A stretch of 38,563 nucleotides of DNA from Lachnospiraceae bacterium (GCA_030537145.1 JAUNON010000025.1:1-38563); one strand, 5' to 3'; positions 24,570 to 34,813 are shown, numbered from the stretch's first letter. The notes: generated from the letters alone by a model not told the origin. Numbers and translations: made by a program.

Positions 24570-26678
24570 ATGCAGATAGTAGAAATGTATGCAGATATGA
24601 TCAGGAAGCTGGAAATTCCCAGAGAAGCGATCCGACAGACAGAAGAGATTTTTGAGGCAGTTCCCGAAATGCTGACAGATTTATCCAACCCGGTGAAAGA
24701 GCTGGAAAGGAAGCATCGTGTCATTGATAAGGTATTTCCGGAGGCAGTGCGGAATTTTTTGAAATTGCTGTGCGACAATGATGCAATCGGCTTTTTCCCC
24801 GGGATTTGTCAGACATATCACAGCAGGAGCCTTGTGAAGGCAGGAGTAACCTGCGCAACCCTGCGGTATGTGACGCTTCCGGATGAGGGGCAGATGGAAA
24901 GGCTGAAAGAATTTGCAAGACGGGAATGCGGCACGGATGAGATGGAATTCGTTGCCCGGAGGGATCCGTCGCTGGGCGGCGGCTTCGTGCTGGATATCGG
25001 CGAAAAGGAGTTTGACTGGTCAACGGCGGGAAGAGTCGCACAGATGCAGGCTTATCTGGAGCAGAAAACAGAGAGGCAGCCCCAGAGTCTGGAGGGCATT
25101 ATCTCTATTTTAAGAAGCGAGCTGGAGGAGTTTGACCTGGAGGCCAGGGACAAAGAAGTAGGTACGGTTGTCTGGGTAGGAGACGGAATTGCCAATATTG
25201 ACGGTATGGATCATGCGATGTACGGCGAGATCGTCTTGTTTGACAATGGTGTGAAGGGAATGGTTCAGGATATCCGCAGGGATGAGATTGCCTGTATCCT
25301 GTTTGGAAGAGATACTGGGATCCGGGAGGGCAGCCGGGCTGTGCGCACCGGAAAGCGGGCCGGTATTCCTGTGGGAGAAGGCTTTCTGGGAAGAGTGGTG
25401 GATCCCCTGGGAGCGCCCATTGACGAGGAAGGGCCTGTTTTATCCACGGAATACCGGCCGGTGGAGCAGGAGGCTCCGGGCATTGTGGATCGGAAATCCG
25501 TCAGTATTCCCCTGGCTACCGGAATTTTATCCATCGATTCCATGTTTCCCATCGGCAGAGGACAGCGGGAACTGATTATCGGCGACCGTCAGACGGGAAA
25601 AACCTCCATTGCGATCGATACCATTTTAAATCAGAAAAAAACCGGGGTGATCTGTGTCTATGTAGCCATCGGCCAGAAGGCTTCCACCATTGCCAGGCTG
25701 GTGAACACGCTGAAACAGAGCGAAGCCATGGATTATACCATCGTGGTGGCGGCTACTGCGTCTGATCCGGCACCTCTGCAGTATATAGCGCCCTATTCGG
25801 GAACCGCCCTGGCGGAATATTTTATGCATCAGGGAAAGGATGTGCTGATCGTCTATGATGATCTGAGCAAGCATGCAGTGGCTTACCGTGCGCTGTCCCT
25901 GCTGCTGGAGCGTTCTCCGGGACGTGAGGCGTATCCCGGGGATGTGTTTTACCTTCATTCCAGACTGCTGGAGCGTTCCAGCCGTCTGAGCGAGGAACAG
26001 GGTGGCGGCTCCCTCACGGCGCTGCCGATCATTGAGACGCAGGCAGGGGATGTCTCCGCCTATATTCCCACCAATGTCATTTCCATTACGGACGGGCAGA
26101 TCTTTTTGGAGAGCGATCTGTTTTTCTCCGGTATGCGCCCGGCAGTGAATGTGGGGCTGTCTGTATCCCGTGTGGGCGGCGCTGCCCAGACAAGGGCTAT
26201 GAAAAAGGCGGCCGGAAGCATCCGTATCGATCTGGCGCAATACCGGGAAATGGAAGTGTTTACGCAGTTTAGCTCGGATCTGGATGCGGCTACGAAGGAA
26301 CAGCTTCAGTATGGAAAATGTCTGATGGAGCTGTTAAAGCAGCCGCTGTGCCATCCCCTTTCTATGGCAGAACAGGTAATTACCCTGTGTGCGGCCACCG
26401 GAAAGGTCATGCAGGATCTGCCGCTTCCGGAGGTAAAGTCATTTCAGTTGGAGATGCTGGAATGGTTCAGGACCCGGCATCCGGAGATCATCCGTACCCT
26501 GGAGGCAACGGGAGATTTGCCGGATGAACTGAAGGCCCGAATCCTGGATGCGGCCAGGGCCTTCCAGGAGGAGCGCAGCCCGAAAGAAAGCATCTCAGAA
26601 GAAGGCAGTGCGGAAGCGGGCAAGATGAAGGAAAGCGGACAGGAAGAGAGCGGTTTGGCGGTCGGCAGACAGGGGTGA
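24570..26678 (+). CDS. atpA: ATP synthase delta-alpha fusion protein
   Basis: One uninterrupted 702-codon frame encodes both F1 delta and alpha. Residues ~1-165 match delta: an N-terminal helical domain ([40 protein letters not shown]) and the C-terminal delta motif [20 protein letters not shown]. Residues ~173-670 match alpha: [17 protein letters not shown], Walker A GDRQTGKT at 338-345, [20 protein letters not shown] ~35-residue polar tail follows. Normal delta is ~175 and alpha ~500 residues, so the sum fits a fusion after loss of the atpH stop. No separate atpH exists in the operon. Either the fused form is used or alpha is also made by internal initiation or cleavage. Confidence 0.93.
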   Translation: MQIVEMYADMIRKLEIPREAIRQTEEIFEAVPEMLTDLSNPVKELERKHRVIDKVFPEAVRNFLKLLCDNDAIGFFPGICQTYHSRSLVKAGVTCATLRYVTLPDEGQMERLKEFARRECGTDEMEFVARRDPSLGGGFVLDIGEKEFDWSTAGRVAQMQAYLEQKTERQPQSLEGIISILRSELEEFDLEARDKEVGTVVWVGDGIANIDGMDHAMYGEIVLFDNGVKGMVQDIRRDEIACILFGRDTGIREGSRAVRTGKRAGIPVGEGFLGRVVDPLGAPIDEEGPVLSTEYRPVEQEAPGIVDRKSVSIPLATGILSIDSMFPIGRGQRELIIGDRQTGKTSIAIDTILNQKKTGVICVYVAIGQKASTIARLVNTLKQSEAMDYTIVVAATASDPAPLQYIAPYSGTALAEYFMHQGKDVLIVYDDLSKHAVAYRALSLLLERSPGREAYPGDVFYLHSRLLERSSRLSEEQGGGSLTALPIIETQAGDVSAYIPTNVISITDGQIFLESDLFFSGMRPAVNVGLSVSRVGGAAQTRAMKKAAGSIRIDLAQYREMEVFTQFSSDLDAATKEQLQYGKCLMELLKQPLCHPLSMAEQVITLCAATGKVMQDLPLPEVKSFQLEMLEWFRTRHPEIIRTLEATGDLPDELKARILDAARAFQEERSPKESISEEGSAEAGKMKESGQEESGLAVGRQG

Positions 26679-26682
26679 TTGG

Positions 26683-27675
26683 ATGGCAAATGCAAGGGAA
26701 ATTCAGAGCAGAATAAGAAGCATTCAGGATACGATGAAAATCACCAATGCGATGTACATGATTTCCTCTACGAAGCTTCGGAGGGCACGCCGGGAGCTGG
26801 AGGAAACGGAGCCTTATTTTTATACGCTTCAGGCGATGATTGCCCGGATCATCCGTCATATGCCGGAGATGGAGCACCGGTATTTTGAGGCGCCGGGGAA
26901 GCCGGAAAAGAAAAAATGCGGTTATCTGGTGGTGACAGCGGACAAGGGAATGGCAGGAGCCTACAATCATAATGTCCTGAAGCTGGCAGAGGAGCAGTTG
27001 GCGGATGAAGCAGAGGAGGGGCAGTCCTCAGAGCAGGCACCGTCTCTGAAAAAGAATTACACGCTTTTGGTGGTGGGGGAAGTGGGAAGGCAGTATTTTC
27101 ACGGGAGGAAAATTCCGGTGGATGAGCATTTTTTGTATACGGCCCAGAATCCCACCATGCACAGAGCGAGAATTATTGCCGCCAGGGTTTTGGAGCTGTA
27201 CGAATCGGGAGCGGCGGATGAGTTTTACATGATCTATACCTCCATGGTGAATGCAGTGCAGACCCGGACCAACAGGGTGAAGCTGCTTCCGCTGGAGAAG
27301 CAGGAATTTGGAGGAGACAAAATGAAAGTGCCGGTGAATGTGCATCAGGAAGCGTTTACTTTTAAGCCGTCGGCGGAAGCGGTGCTGGATAATTTGGTGC
27401 CCAACTATCTGGCAGGATATGTTTACGGCGCACTGGTGGAATCCTACTGCAGCGAGCACAATGCGCGGATGACCGCCATGCAGTCGGCCAATGACAGCGC
27501 CCGGAAAATGCTGCATTCGCTGGGCGTGGAATACAACCGTGTCCGGCAGAACGCCATTACCCAGGAGATTACCGAGGTAATTGCCGGAGCGAAGGCACAG
27601 AAGAAAAAGAAGGGACAGACCCATAAAGATAAGGAAAAAACGGAATTGTGCCGAAGGCAGGATGGAAAACGATGA
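26683..27675 (+). CDS. atpG: ATP synthase F1 subunit gamma with basic C-terminal tail
   Basis: The rotor shaft of F1. The 330-residue protein has the gamma N-terminus (REIQSRIRSIQDTMKITNAM) and C-terminal helix (NRVRQNAITQEITEVIAGA). Family members usually end within a few residues of this helix, but here a Lys-rich tail continues over residues 304-330 (KAQKKKKGQTHKDKEK and onwards). In known structures the gamma C-terminus lies within the alpha/beta ring near delta. The gene starts 4 bp after the fusion gene. Confidence 0.94.
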   Translation: MANAREIQSRIRSIQDTMKITNAMYMISSTKLRRARRELEETEPYFYTLQAMIARIIRHMPEMEHRYFEAPGKPEKKKCGYLVVTADKGMAGAYNHNVLKLAEEQLADEAEEGQSSEQAPSLKKNYTLLVVGEVGRQYFHGRKIPVDEHFLYTAQNPTMHRARIIAARVLELYESGAADEFYMIYTSMVNAVQTRTNRVKLLPLEKQEFGGDKMKVPVNVHQEAFTFKPSAEAVLDNLVPNYLAGYVYGALVESYCSEHNARMTAMQSANDSARKMLHSLGVEYNRVRQNAITQEITEVIAGAKAQKKKKGQTHKDKEKTELCRRQDGKR

Positions 27676-27694
27676 AATTTTACGGAAGCGGTGA

Positions 27695-29095
<1,401 letters not shown>

Positions 29096-29189
29096 CGGCA
29101 AAAGAACCTGAACGCCGGGAAAGCGGAAGGTCTATGGCTGTGGAGTCAAATCAGGATCCATGGAAAAACGGGAATCGGAGGATAACGGA

Positions 29190-29587
29190 ATGGCATCATT
29201 TCATTTAAAGATCATTGCCAGTGATAAGGTTTTTTTTAACGGCGAAGCGGAGAGCGTGACTGTGCCGGCACCGGATGGGGAATATGCGTTTATGGCCCAT
29301 CATGATGATCTGGTGCTGGCAGTGGTTCCCGGGGAGCTGCGCTGCAAAGGTGCGGATGGAACAGAAACGTATGCTGTGGTGGGCAGCGGTTTTGCACAGA
29401 TGGTCAATAACAGAGCCGTGGTGCTGGTGGATACGGCGGAGCGGCCGGAGGATATCGATGAGGTGCGCGGGAGGAGCTGGAGCGCGCCCGGGAGGCGCTG
29501 CGCCAGAAACAGTCCGTTCAGGAATATCATATTTCCCAGGCATCGCTGGCCAGAGCCCTTTCACGGCTGAAGGGAAAAAAAGGATAG
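29190..29587 (+). CDS. atpC: ATP synthase F1 subunit epsilon, frameshifted
   Basis: Residues 1-93 from ATG 29190 form a normal epsilon beta-sandwich (MASFHLKIIASDKVFFNGEA, PAPDGEYAFMAHHDDLVLAV, GSGFAQMVNNRAVVLVDTAE). After ERPEDIDEVR the frame changes: the expected C-terminal helical hairpin (EELERAREALRQKQSV, ASLARALSRLKGKK) is encoded in the -1 frame from 29471 to TAG 29585-29587. One extra G in the GGG at 29469-29471 would restore 132 codons. As read, the unshifted frame ends at 29570 with an unrelated tail. It may be a sequencing error, a true mutation, or a frameshift site. GGAGGA at 29176-29181 supports the start. Confidence 0.88.
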
Positions 29588-29616
29588 GGACATTTGTCTC
29601 AGTGATACAAACACCC

Positions 29617-29682
29617 CGGATACAGATCCGTTTGCCTTTTGATTTTGCGGCGGCGGAGTTGAGATGCCGAAGGCATTTTTTT
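29617..29682 (+). terminator. Terminator region of the atp operon
   Basis: CGGAT-ACAG-ATCCG (29617-29630) is followed by TTTGCCTTTT, and ATGCC-GAA-GGCAT is followed by a seven-T run ending at 29682. Between them is ATTTTGCGGCGGC, the core shared with other terminators in this window. Confidence 0.7.
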
Positions 29683-29842
29683 ATCTCATAGGAAAGACCT
29701 TGCTGCTTTAAAGCGCGAAAGTATGCGACTTTCCTATGAGATAAAAGCCCTACGGGCAAACAATGCGCAGCTACGCGCGCGGAACAAAAGCTGTGCCGTC
29801 GAAATATTGGAACGCGGGAGTGTGCGAAGCACACTTTTGTTC
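29676..29842. repeat. 166-bp interspersed repeat, copy A
   Basis: It begins at the terminator T run and ends in TTTTGTTC. Internal inverted repeats are ATCTCATAGGAAAG (29683-29696) with CTTTCCTATGAGAT (about 29729-29742), and AGTGTGC-GAA-GCACACT near the right end. It is about 94% identical to 34592-34757. It contains no convincing ORF and no recognisable transposase. Confidence 0.85.
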
Positions 29843-29857
29843 CTGCGCCGTATAATG

Positions 29858-29899
29858 TGACTCATAATCCGTTGACTCATAAACACCATGTTGTATTAT
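29858..29899 (+). promoter_or_regulatory. Promoter and direct-repeat operator of the XRE gene
   Basis: TGACTCATAA occurs twice, at 29858-29867 and 29873-29882 (15-bp period). The second copy overlaps TTGACT (29872-29877), which with TATTAT (29894-29899) forms a 16-bp-spaced promoter. Direct repeats over the -35 suggest self-regulation by the XRE protein. Confidence 0.55.
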
Positions 29900-29919
29900 T
29901 TTACCTGGAGGAGCAGCAT

Positions 29920-30126
29920 ATGATAAAAAAGAAATTTGGAAATCGAGTTCGGGAATTAAGAACACAAGCAAATTTAAGTCAGGAAAAGTTTTCACTTCTG
30001 ATCGATATGGATAGAACCTATTTGGCATCGGTAGAAAATGGAAGAAGAAATATATCTCTTGAAAATATTGCTAAAATTGCGGATGGATTTCATATTACGA
30101 TCGAGGAGCTTTTTAAAGGGATGTAA
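29920..30126 (+). CDS. XRE-family helix-turn-helix regulator
   Basis: The 68-residue protein is a single HTH_3 domain (FGNRVRELRTQANLSQEKFS then ASVENGRRNISLENIAKIAD), similar in size to controller proteins of restriction systems, although no such system is near. GGAGGA at 29907-29912 puts the start at ATG 29920; the open frame upstream to 29857 lies in the promoter. It precedes a MATE exporter by 68 bp and probably regulates it. Confidence 0.9.
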   Translation: MIKKKFGNRVRELRTQANLSQEKFSLLIDMDRTYLASVENGRRNISLENIAKIADGFHITIEELFKGM

Positions 30127-30194
30127 GTTCCGCTTTTGGAACAATAAGCATCAGTGCCTGTGCGCTGATCGATACGATATAAGGAGATATTATA

Positions 30195-31568
30195 ATGGAA
30201 ACAAAAGAAAATACGATGGGTACCAGGCCTCTGCCGGGCCTGCTTCTTTCAATGGCCGTTCCGGCGGTCATAGCAAATCTGGTCAACTCCCTGTATAACA
30301 TAGTGGATCAGATTTTTATTGGACATGGTGTGGGATATCTGGGTAATGCGGCTACCAGCATTGCGTTTCCGCTGACAACGGTATGTATGGCCTTCGGGCT
30401 GACCTGCGGGATTGGAGGATCTGCAAATTTTAACCTTGCGCTTGGGCGCAAAGAGACAGAAAAAGCAAGGAAGGTGGTGGGAACCGCCTCCTCTGTCGTT
30501 CTGATCATCGGCATTATTGTATGTATTCTTACGAATCTGTTTTTAGAGCCTCTGCTGATTTTGTTTGGAGCCACGGATCATGTTATGGATTACGCTATGC
30601 AGTACACCAGGATCACGTCCTTCGGTATTCCGTTTTTGATGTTTTCCACAGGGGTGAATCCCCTTGTCCGGGCTGACGGAAGTTCGGCGTATTCCATGAC
30701 GGCGATTGTGGCGGGAGCGGTGCTGAATACCATACTGGATCCTGTTTTTATCTTTGTATTCGGATGGGGAATTGCGGGAGCAGCCATTGCAACGCTGATC
30801 AGCCAGATTTTGTCTGCGGTGATCCTGGCAGTGTATTCCCGGCGGTTTAAGTCTGTACAGCTTTCGGCAGGTGATTTTATTCCCAGTCTGGATTCCCTGA
30901 AAAGCATTGTGTCGTTAGGAATGTCGTCCTTTATTTTTCAGTCCTCTATGCTGGTGATACAGATCGTGACCAATAATATGCTGAGAACCTACGGCGCTGT
31001 CTCCGTTTACGGCAGCGATATTGCCATTGCGATTGCAGGAATTGTCACAAAGATTAATTCCATTTTTATTGCGGTGATTATAGGTATTGTGCAGGGAGCG
31101 CAGCCGATTATCGGATACAATTACGGTGCCAAGAAGTATGGCAGGGTGAAGGGAATCGTCAGGCTGATGCTTATCGCAGCTTTTGTTGTTTCCCTGATAT
31201 GCTTCACTGTCTTTGAATGCTTCCCGAGGCAGTTGATTTCTCTGTTCGGCGGCGGATCGGAGCTGTACTTTGCATTTGGTATCAAATATGTACGGGTATT
31301 CCTGTTTTTTACAATATTAAATGGAATACAGATAGCAAGCACCACGTTCTTTCAGGCCATCGGAAAGGCGGGCAGAGGCGCTTTGCTCTCCCTGACAAAG
31401 CAGGTTATTTTTCTGCTCCCCCTGCTGGTGCTTCTGCCCCGCTTTATGGGAGTGGAGGGGGTTATGTATGCAGGCCCGGCTTCGGATCTGGTGGCATTTT
31501 TAACGGCGGCCTCTCTGCTGTATATGGAAATGAAGCATATGCCGAATACAGAAAATGATGCCGTGTAA
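30195..31568 (+). CDS. MATE-family efflux transporter
   Basis: The 457-residue membrane protein has about 12 hydrophobic helices in two related halves. MATE features include the N-terminal LLLSMAVPAVIANLVNSLYN followed by IVDQIFIGH and, in the second half, GIVQGAQPIIGYNYGAKKYG. It resembles the MepA branch of ion-driven multidrug exporters; the substrate is unknown. AAGGAGAT at 30181-30188 precedes ATG 30195. Confidence 0.93.
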   Translation: METKENTMGTRPLPGLLLSMAVPAVIANLVNSLYNIVDQIFIGHGVGYLGNAATSIAFPLTTVCMAFGLTCGIGGSANFNLALGRKETEKARKVVGTASSVVLIIGIIVCILTNLFLEPLLILFGATDHVMDYAMQYTRITSFGIPFLMFSTGVNPLVRADGSSAYSMTAIVAGAVLNTILDPVFIFVFGWGIAGAAIATLISQILSAVILAVYSRRFKSVQLSAGDFIPSLDSLKSIVSLGMSSFIFQSSMLVIQIVTNNMLRTYGAVSVYGSDIAIAIAGIVTKINSIFIAVIIGIVQGAQPIIGYNYGAKKYGRVKGIVRLMLIAAFVVSLICFTVFECFPRQLISLFGGGSELYFAFGIKYVRVFLFFTILNGIQIASTTFFQAIGKAGRGALLSLTKQVIFLLPLLVLLPRFMGVEGVMYAGPASDLVAFLTAASLLYMEMKHMPNTENDAV

Positions 31569-31627
31569 TGGTAAGAATACCGGGTTGATGCAGGAATAAA
31601 ACGAAAAAAGAAAGCTGGAAAGGTTCG

Positions 31628-32896
31628 ATGGATATCGTAGAAACATTTGGAAGTTATGTGGATAAACTGAGCGCGGATAACCCGGAACGGGCAAGGCGGC
31701 TGCTGAAAACAGGCTGGGAAGCACAGAATCTCCGGTTCCGTCTGATGCCGGAGAAGCGATTGCTTCCGGCGGACCGTCATATGGCGCAGTTGATGATGGA
31801 AACCATGCTCCGGCCTTTGAAAAGACCGGAGGATTCTGTGGTAGTCAGCGTTTTTACGCCCTGTGAGCTGATGCAGGAGGTGGGCCTGAATCCTTACAAC
31901 GTGGAAAGCTTTTCCTGTTATCTGACAGGATCAAAGGCGGAGCGGGCCTTTTTGCAGCAGGCGGAAAACGCAGGAATTTCGGAGACGCTGTGCAGCTACC
32001 ATAAAACCTTTATCGGAGCGGCGCAGAGCGGCCTGCTTCCGGCACCGAAGTGCATTGTATATACAAATCTGACCTGCGATGCGAACCTTGTTACGTTTCG
32101 GACTCTTTCTGAGCTGTATCAGGTGCCTGCCTTCGTGATCGATGTTCCGATGGAGCAGGATGAGGAAAATGTGGCGTATGTAGCGGGGCAGCTCCGGGAG
32201 CTGGCCGCTTTTCTGGAGGAGGTTACGGGAAAGCAGATCCTGGAGGAGCATTTAAAGGAGCGCCTTGCCCGCAGCAGGCGGACCCTTGAAAATTATGAAA
32301 AATTTCAGAGACTGAGAGCCGATAAATATGTGCCTGCGGATCTTGTGACGCCGCTGTACAGCGGAATGACGAACAATATTCTGCTTGGGACCAGGGAGGA
32401 GGAGCGCTATACGGAAGAGCTTCTGCGGGATATTCAGAGTGCGGGACCGGCAAAGGGAAAGCGGGTTTACTGGATGCACACGATTCCTTTCTGGTCGGAG
32501 GCAGTGAGGGACGCTTTGTATTTTAATGAGAGAATGCAGATCGTGGGCTGCGAGCTGGCTTCCGTGTGTGATTCCGACTTTCATCCGCAGAAGCCCTATG
32601 AGGCCATGGCAAGAAGAATGGTGTACCATGCATTAAACGGAAGTATTTTCCGAAGGATCGACGCAGGCATCCGGCACGCCAAGGAAGCGGGAGCGGACGG
32701 CGCGGTATGGTTCTGTCATTGGGGCTGCAAGCACACGCTGGGAGGCGCCCAGCTTGCTAAAAAGAAATTTGAGGAGGCAGGGCTTCCTCTGTTAATTCTG
32801 AATGGAGACGGATGTGACAGAAGCCACGGCGGCGAGGGACAGACGTCCACCAGGCTGGAAGCCTTTCTGGAAATGCTGGAGGGAGAAAAAGTATGA
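31628..32896 (+). CDS. 2-hydroxyacyl-CoA dehydratase family protein (HgdB-like)
   Basis: The 422-residue protein belongs to the FeS dehydratase D-component family (HgdB, FldC, YjiM and double-cubane-cluster relatives). Candidate cluster ligands are Cys79 (TPCEL), Cys97, Cys122, Cys142 and Cys150, and the C-terminal half has VWFCHWGCKHTLGG. These proteins receive low-potential electrons from an ATP-driven activase. The substrate is not predictable: there is no CoA transferase or acyl-CoA dehydrogenase beside it, unlike fermentation operons. Its stop overlaps the next start (ATGA), so the two are coupled. Confidence 0.85.
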   Translation: MDIVETFGSYVDKLSADNPERARRLLKTGWEAQNLRFRLMPEKRLLPADRHMAQLMMETMLRPLKRPEDSVVVSVFTPCELMQEVGLNPYNVESFSCYLTGSKAERAFLQQAENAGISETLCSYHKTFIGAAQSGLLPAPKCIVYTNLTCDANLVTFRTLSELYQVPAFVIDVPMEQDEENVAYVAGQLRELAAFLEEVTGKQILEEHLKERLARSRRTLENYEKFQRLRADKYVPADLVTPLYSGMTNNILLGTREEERYTEELLRDIQSAGPAKGKRVYWMHTIPFWSEAVRDALYFNERMQIVGCELASVCDSDFHPQKPYEAMARRMVYHALNGSIFRRIDAGIRHAKEAGADGAVWFCHWGCKHTLGGAQLAKKKFEEAGLPLLILNGDGCDRSHGGEGQTSTRLEAFLEMLEGEKV

Positions 32897-34548
32897 ATAA
32901 GACGTATTATGTCTGTAAATATACGCCCATTGAACTTCTGACTGCTTTTGGCGGGGAATGCGCTAACATGAATGAGATGCCGAAGGGGTTTGAGGCGGCA
33001 GAGCAGCTTGCTCATCCCAATATCTGCGGTTTTGGAAAGGCGCTTCTGGAGGAAGTGATGAGCGGCGGCGTGCGGGAGCTGGTGCTGGTAAACTGCTGTG
33101 ATACGATCCGCAGCGTTTATGACGTTCTGAAGGAATGGGGGCAGATGGATTTTCTGTATCTGCTGGATGTGCTGCACAGCAGCGGGGGCTGCAGCAGAGA
33201 GCGTCTGACGGCCCAGCTTGAAAAGCTGGCAAAGGCCTATGGGGCATACTGCGGACGGTCCTTTGACGCAGAGAAATTCAGGAATGCCTTTCTTTTGCCG
33301 AAACGGCTGCAGGAACCGCATTTGACGGTGCTTGGGGCGAGAATGGGAACAGAATTGTTTGAGATGGTACAGCGTGTTATGCCCTTGCCGGTGGAAAATG
33401 CGACCTGTGTCAATAACCGGACGGTGGGAGAACAATCACCGCCGGAAACAGAAGATTTCCACGAGCTGATGGAATGGTATGCGGGGGAATTGCTGCGTCA
33501 GCTTCCCTGTATGCGCATGACAGATCTGACGGGGAGAAAGCAGATCTATAATGCTCCCGGGCTGCGGGGGATCATTTATCATACCGTAAAATTCTGTGAT
33601 TTCTACGGCTTTGAGTACGCACAGCTAAAGCAATATAAGGATCTTCCGCTTTTAAAGATCGAATCTGATTATACGGTGCAGAGCAGCGGGCAGCTTATGA
33701 CAAGGCTGGAGGCCTTTGCCGAGCGGATTGATCCGGAGGTGTATCAGGGAAGGGAGAAAAAAATGGGAAAAGGCTATTTTGCGGGAATTGACAGCGGTTC
33801 TACCAGCACGGATGTGGTGATATTAAATCAGAAAAGGGAGATTGTAACAGGGATTATTCTTCCAACGGGAGCGGGAGCGGCCATCGGAGCGGAGCGTGCG
33901 CTTGAGGAAGCCCTGAAAAAGGCCGGGATCCAACGGGAGGATATCGATGCGCTGGTTACTACGGGATATGGCCGGGGGGCCATTGATGGGGGTGACAAGA
34001 GCATCACGGAAATCACCTGCCATGCCAGAGGCGCTCATTTTCTGGACCCGTCCGTGCGCACGGTAATTGACATCGGCGGCCAGGACAGCAAGGTGATTCG
34101 CCTGGATGAGGATGGAGCTGTGGCAAATTTTGTTATGAATGACAAGTGCGCTGCCGGAACCGGAAGATTTCTGGAAATGATGGCGCGTACCATGGAGATA
34201 AGTATGGATGAGCTGGGGAGGACGGGCCTGCATTATCAGGAGGACATTACGATCTCCAGCATGTGCACGGTGTTTGCAGAGTCAGAGGTAGTGTCCCTAG
34301 TTGCGCAGAATAAATCGATGGACGATATTGTTCACGGACTGAATAAGGCGGTAGCGGCTAAAACAGCGGCATTGGTAAAAAGAGTGGGCGGTCAGGAATG
34401 TTATATGATGACCGGAGGCGTCTCAAAAAACCAGGGACTGGTGCGTACCTTGGAGGAAAAGCTTGGTACAAAGCTTGTGATCAGTGAATATGCACAGCTC
34501 TGCGGCGCATTGGGGGCCGCATTGTTTGCATTGGATATGGCGGAATAA
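32893..34548 (+). CDS. Dehydratase-like domain fused to 2-hydroxyacyl-CoA dehydratase activase
   Basis: The 551-residue protein has two parts. Residues 1-~285 are a second HgdB-like domain (VLVNCCDTIRSVYDVLK; Cys8, 23, 45, 68, 69). Residues ~291-551 are an activase of the BadF/BcrA/HgdC ATPase family: ASKHA loop GIDSGSTSTDVVI, DIGGQDSKVI, and the two cluster cysteines in NDKCAAGTGRF and SSMCTVFAESE that hold one [4Fe-4S] between two monomers. An in-frame ATG at 33763 has its own AAGGGAG site, so a separate activase could also be made. Together with the upstream gene it forms a compact ATP-driven low-potential redox system of unknown substrate. Confidence 0.85.
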   Translation: MNKTYYVCKYTPIELLTAFGGECANMNEMPKGFEAAEQLAHPNICGFGKALLEEVMSGGVRELVLVNCCDTIRSVYDVLKEWGQMDFLYLLDVLHSSGGCSRERLTAQLEKLAKAYGAYCGRSFDAEKFRNAFLLPKRLQEPHLTVLGARMGTELFEMVQRVMPLPVENATCVNNRTVGEQSPPETEDFHELMEWYAGELLRQLPCMRMTDLTGRKQIYNAPGLRGIIYHTVKFCDFYGFEYAQLKQYKDLPLLKIESDYTVQSSGQLMTRLEAFAERIDPEVYQGREKKMGKGYFAGIDSGSTSTDVVILNQKREIVTGIILPTGAGAAIGAERALEEALKKAGIQREDIDALVTTGYGRGAIDGGDKSITEITCHARGAHFLDPSVRTVIDIGGQDSKVIRLDEDGAVANFVMNDKCAAGTGRFLEMMARTMEISMDELGRTGLHYQEDITISSMCTVFAESEVVSLVAQNKSMDDIVHGLNKAVAAKTAALVKRVGGQECYMMTGGVSKNQGLVRTLEEKLGTKLVISEYAQLCGALGAALFALDMAE

Positions 34549-34563
34549 AGAAGAGAAGAGGAA

Positions 34564-34598
34564 AGACGGAGTGCGGATTCGCAGCTCCGTCTTTTTTT
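34564..34598 (+). terminator. Terminator after the dehydratase-activase pair
   Basis: AGACGGAG (34564-34571) pairs with CTCCGTCT (34585-34592), with an inner GCG/CGC helix and seven T. Repeat copy B begins within its T run. Confidence 0.88.
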
Positions 34599-34757
34599 AT
34601 CTCATAGAAAAACCTTGCTGCTTTAAAACGCTAAAGTACGCAACTTTCCTATGAGATAAAAGCCCTGCGGGCAAACGATGCGCAGCTACGCGCGCGGAAC
34701 AAAAGCTGTGCTGTCGAAATATTGGAATGCGGGAGTGTGCGAAGCACACTTTTGTTC
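34592..34757. repeat. 166-bp interspersed repeat, copy B
   Basis: It is about 94% identical to 29676-29842, in the same orientation, and also directly behind a terminator. The right-end hairpin AGTGTGC-GAA-GCACACT and final TTTTGTTC are unchanged; the left inverted repeat has two mismatches. Confidence 0.85.
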
Positions 34758-34784
34758 TAAATAGAATAATATTCGAAATAATAA

Positions 34785-34813
34785 TTGACAAATAAGTGTA
34801 TGAATTTTAAAAT
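34785..34813 (+). promoter_or_regulatory. Strong promoter of the FHA-kinase operon
   Basis: Consensus TTGACA (34785-34790), a 17-bp spacer and TAAAAT (34808-34813), about 70 bp before the FHA gene. An ACGTT/AACGT inverted repeat lies just downstream, near 34838-34855. Confidence 0.8.

Noticed and set aside
29676..29842. Copy A as an insertion sequence or CRISPR repeat
   Set aside because: There is no transposase, no clear target duplication, and no regular short repeat-spacer array; it is a single ~166-bp structured unit.
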